A stretch of DNA of 8,144 bases from Alphaproteobacteria bacterium (GTDB taxonomy: Bacteria > Pseudomonadota > Alphaproteobacteria > RF32 > CAG-239), in NCBI GenBank assembly GCA_900769705.1, contig CAAGHP010000018.1:1-8144 (forward strand), read 5' to 3'. Below are positions 7,268 to 8,144 of the stretch, in pieces. The notes under the pieces were generated by a model. That model did not search any database, had not been told where the DNA came from, and saw only the letters and a program-made list of their open reading frames with translations. The translations under genes and the position numbers were made by a program. How positions within the stretch are numbered: position 1 is the stretch's first letter; the number at the start of each line of letters is the position of its first letter.

Positions 7268-7309
7268 GGTCTTTACTACGGTGGCGCCAAGCGCTCATAC
7301 ATAAAAACC
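7268..7309 (-). promoter_or_regulatory. Possible structured leader hairpin upstream of rplQ
   Basis: On the minus strand, GGTTTTTAT (7309-7301) can pair with GTAAAGACC (7276-7268) using two G-U pairs. An internal loop follows, then a GCGC stem closed by a TTG loop. The whole element is 42 bases and ends about 56 bases before the rplQ start. Ribosomal protein leaders often fold for autoregulation, but no known L17 leader motif is recognised, and the structure could be chance. A weak promoter candidate lies further upstream on the same strand: TTGCTT, 17 bases, then TACACA, at about 7353-7325. Confidence 0.25.
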
Positions 7310-7394
7310 AACTCAATTTCGGATATTGTGTAACACACTTATTGCCTAAAAGCAAGAAGATTCTGTAAAATTACAGTATCCATAATCCTTCACT

Positions 7395-8078
7395 TCAGTT
7401 CAGCAGTTTTTTAATTTGCGGAGCTTCAGCGCTGATTTGCATGCCTATTTGATTAAGAGCTTGACGCACATTATCTAAAGAGGCTTTATCAGCCACATCA
7501 TTAACATTGTATCCCCAATATAATGCGACCCAAGCTTTATTATCAACAATAGCCGAGTAGTGGCGAATCATTTCTTTGCGGTTATTATAAATTTCAACAC
7601 TCAGTTTCATTTCATCTTCGTAGCTTTTTACCGGAAAACCGACAAGAGGCAATGTATAAATAGTAAAAAATGTAGCTAAACCAGTTAAAATATTGGTATA
7701 ATTTTTTTGGTGATTGCGATAATCAACAGTCAGACGCATTGAGCCTTTTTTAGTTCCGTAAGGCGTGGTAACTTTATCTTTTACAAAATCATTAAATAAT
7801 GTAACTGTGTTTTGAATGCGGGAATCTTTGATGTAAGCGCTGCTTATTGAGGTAGTCTGTACCCAGCTGCTATTGTCATTATATAGTGTGCCGTTATTGT
7901 AAGAGGTGCCATAATAACCGCCGGCGCTAAACACGATTTCTAAATTATTAACATCTACAACAGCTTCTAAAGGCGGTAATTTTTCAGATTGAAAGTCAGA
8001 CAGCTGAAAATCTTTTTGTGAAATATTTTGACAAGCGGCCAATAATAACACAGTTCCGCATAAAATTATTTTTTTCAT
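7395..8078 (-). CDS. Predicted lipoprotein of unknown function
   Basis: No family is recognised. The 227 residues begin with a lipoprotein signal peptide: MKK, a hydrophobic stretch and the lipobox LAAC with the lipidated cysteine at C16. The residue after it is Gln, not Asp, which by the enterobacterial Lol rule would favour the outer membrane. The mature part has a Gly/Tyr/Asn/Ser-rich stretch (about 53-80) and a segment SMRLTVDYRNHQKNY (113-127). A hydrophobic stretch follows (about 129-150, NILTGLATFFTIYTLPLVGF), then MKLSVEIYNNRKEMIRHYS (157-175) and a helical C-terminus. The hydrophobic stretch between two beta-like segments may be a membrane-touching hairpin. The start is supported by AAGGAAG on the minus strand about eight bases upstream. 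It lies 183 bases before rplQ on the same strand, with no obvious terminator between, so limited read-through is possible. A terminator directly upstream makes it the first gene of its unit. Confidence 0.8.
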   Translation of the reverse strand: MKKIILCGTVLLLAACQNISQKDFQLSDFQSEKLPPLEAVVDVNNLEIVFSAGGYYGTSYNNGTLYNDNSSWVQTTSISSAYIKDSRIQNTVTLFNDFVKDKVTTPYGTKKGSMRLTVDYRNHQKNYTNILTGLATFFTIYTLPLVGFPVKSYEDEMKLSVEIYNNRKEMIRHYSAIVDNKAWVALYWGYNVNDVADKASLDNVRQALNQIGMQISAEAPQIKKLLN

Positions 8079-8104
8079 AGTATGTTCTTCCTTTTTCTAA
8101 ATAT

Positions 8105-8129
8105 AAAAAAAGCCGCTGATAAAGCGACT
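8105..8129 (-). terminator. Rho-independent terminator of a gene right of the window
   Basis: On the minus strand AGTCGCT (8129-8123) pairs with AGCGGCT (8117-8111), with one G-U pair and a TTATC loop. It is followed by seven T residues (8111-8105). This is a standard intrinsic terminator for a minus-strand gene whose body lies beyond the window. It ends only about 27 bases before the lipoprotein start, so the lipoprotein promoter must overlap it or lie upstream of it; a TATATT close after the U-tract is a possible -10 but has no good -35. Confidence 0.65.
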
Positions 8130-8144
8130 GGAAGTTGACAACTA

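Noticed and set aside
7212..7355. 48-codon N-terminal extension of rplQ
   Set aside because: L17 proteins start at MRH; the extension has no similarity and the ribosome binding site sits at the MRH start.
8129..8144. CCA on the minus strand before the right-edge terminator, as the 3' end of a tRNA
   Set aside because: The five bases that would form the T-stem 3' strand (TAGTT) lack the near-invariant C61, and the rest of the gene is not visible.

Overview
The window looks like chromosomal DNA of an AT-rich Gram-negative bacterium, most likely an alphaproteobacterium. The L17 protein has an alphaproteobacterial-looking core (for example the RNGGYTRVLKAGFRYGD stretch). An Nfu-type Fe-S scaffold gene sits close to murJ, as in many alphaproteobacteria, and the DUF2333 and Bax-type proteins are proteobacterial families. 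Gut-associated or host-associated low-GC lineages are plausible, but the sequence alone does not settle the genus. No mobile element, CRISPR array, rRNA or tRNA is visible.

Layout. Positions 1-261 are a T-rich intergenic region. It holds a strong plus-strand terminator for a gene left of the window and a plausible promoter for the operon that follows. Positions 262-6681 carry six tightly packed plus-strand genes: murJ (lipid II flippase), a DUF2333 membrane protein, nfu (Fe-S scaffold), a Bax-family exported protein, a glyoxalase-II-like metallo-hydrolase and a membrane histidine kinase. Junctions are a 1-bp overlap, a 17-bp overlap, a 1-bp gap, a 4-bp overlap and a 3-bp gap, so the set is probably one translationally coupled transcript. 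It ends at a hairpin terminator (6706-6735) that also serves the convergent rplQ. Positions 6756-8078 carry two minus-strand genes, rplQ and upstream of it an unidentified lipoprotein. The right edge has a minus-strand terminator for a gene outside the window.

How the genes may work together. Three products act at the envelope: MurJ flips the peptidoglycan precursor, DUF2333 is a membrane-anchored protein of unknown role, and the Bax homologue has a glucosaminidase-like fold but lacks the catalytic glutamate. Two others concern Fe-S or thiol/thioester chemistry: Nfu, and a GloB-like hydrolase that has lost the usual glutathione-binding tail. The kinase has a cysteine-rich PAS domain that could sense redox state or a metal. 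A link between envelope building and redox sensing is an inference from gene order only.

The most interesting points are the pseudo-enzyme-like Bax homologue, the GloB-like protein without glutathione contacts, the five-cysteine PAS kinase with no adjacent response regulator, and rplQ separated from its usual partner rpoA.
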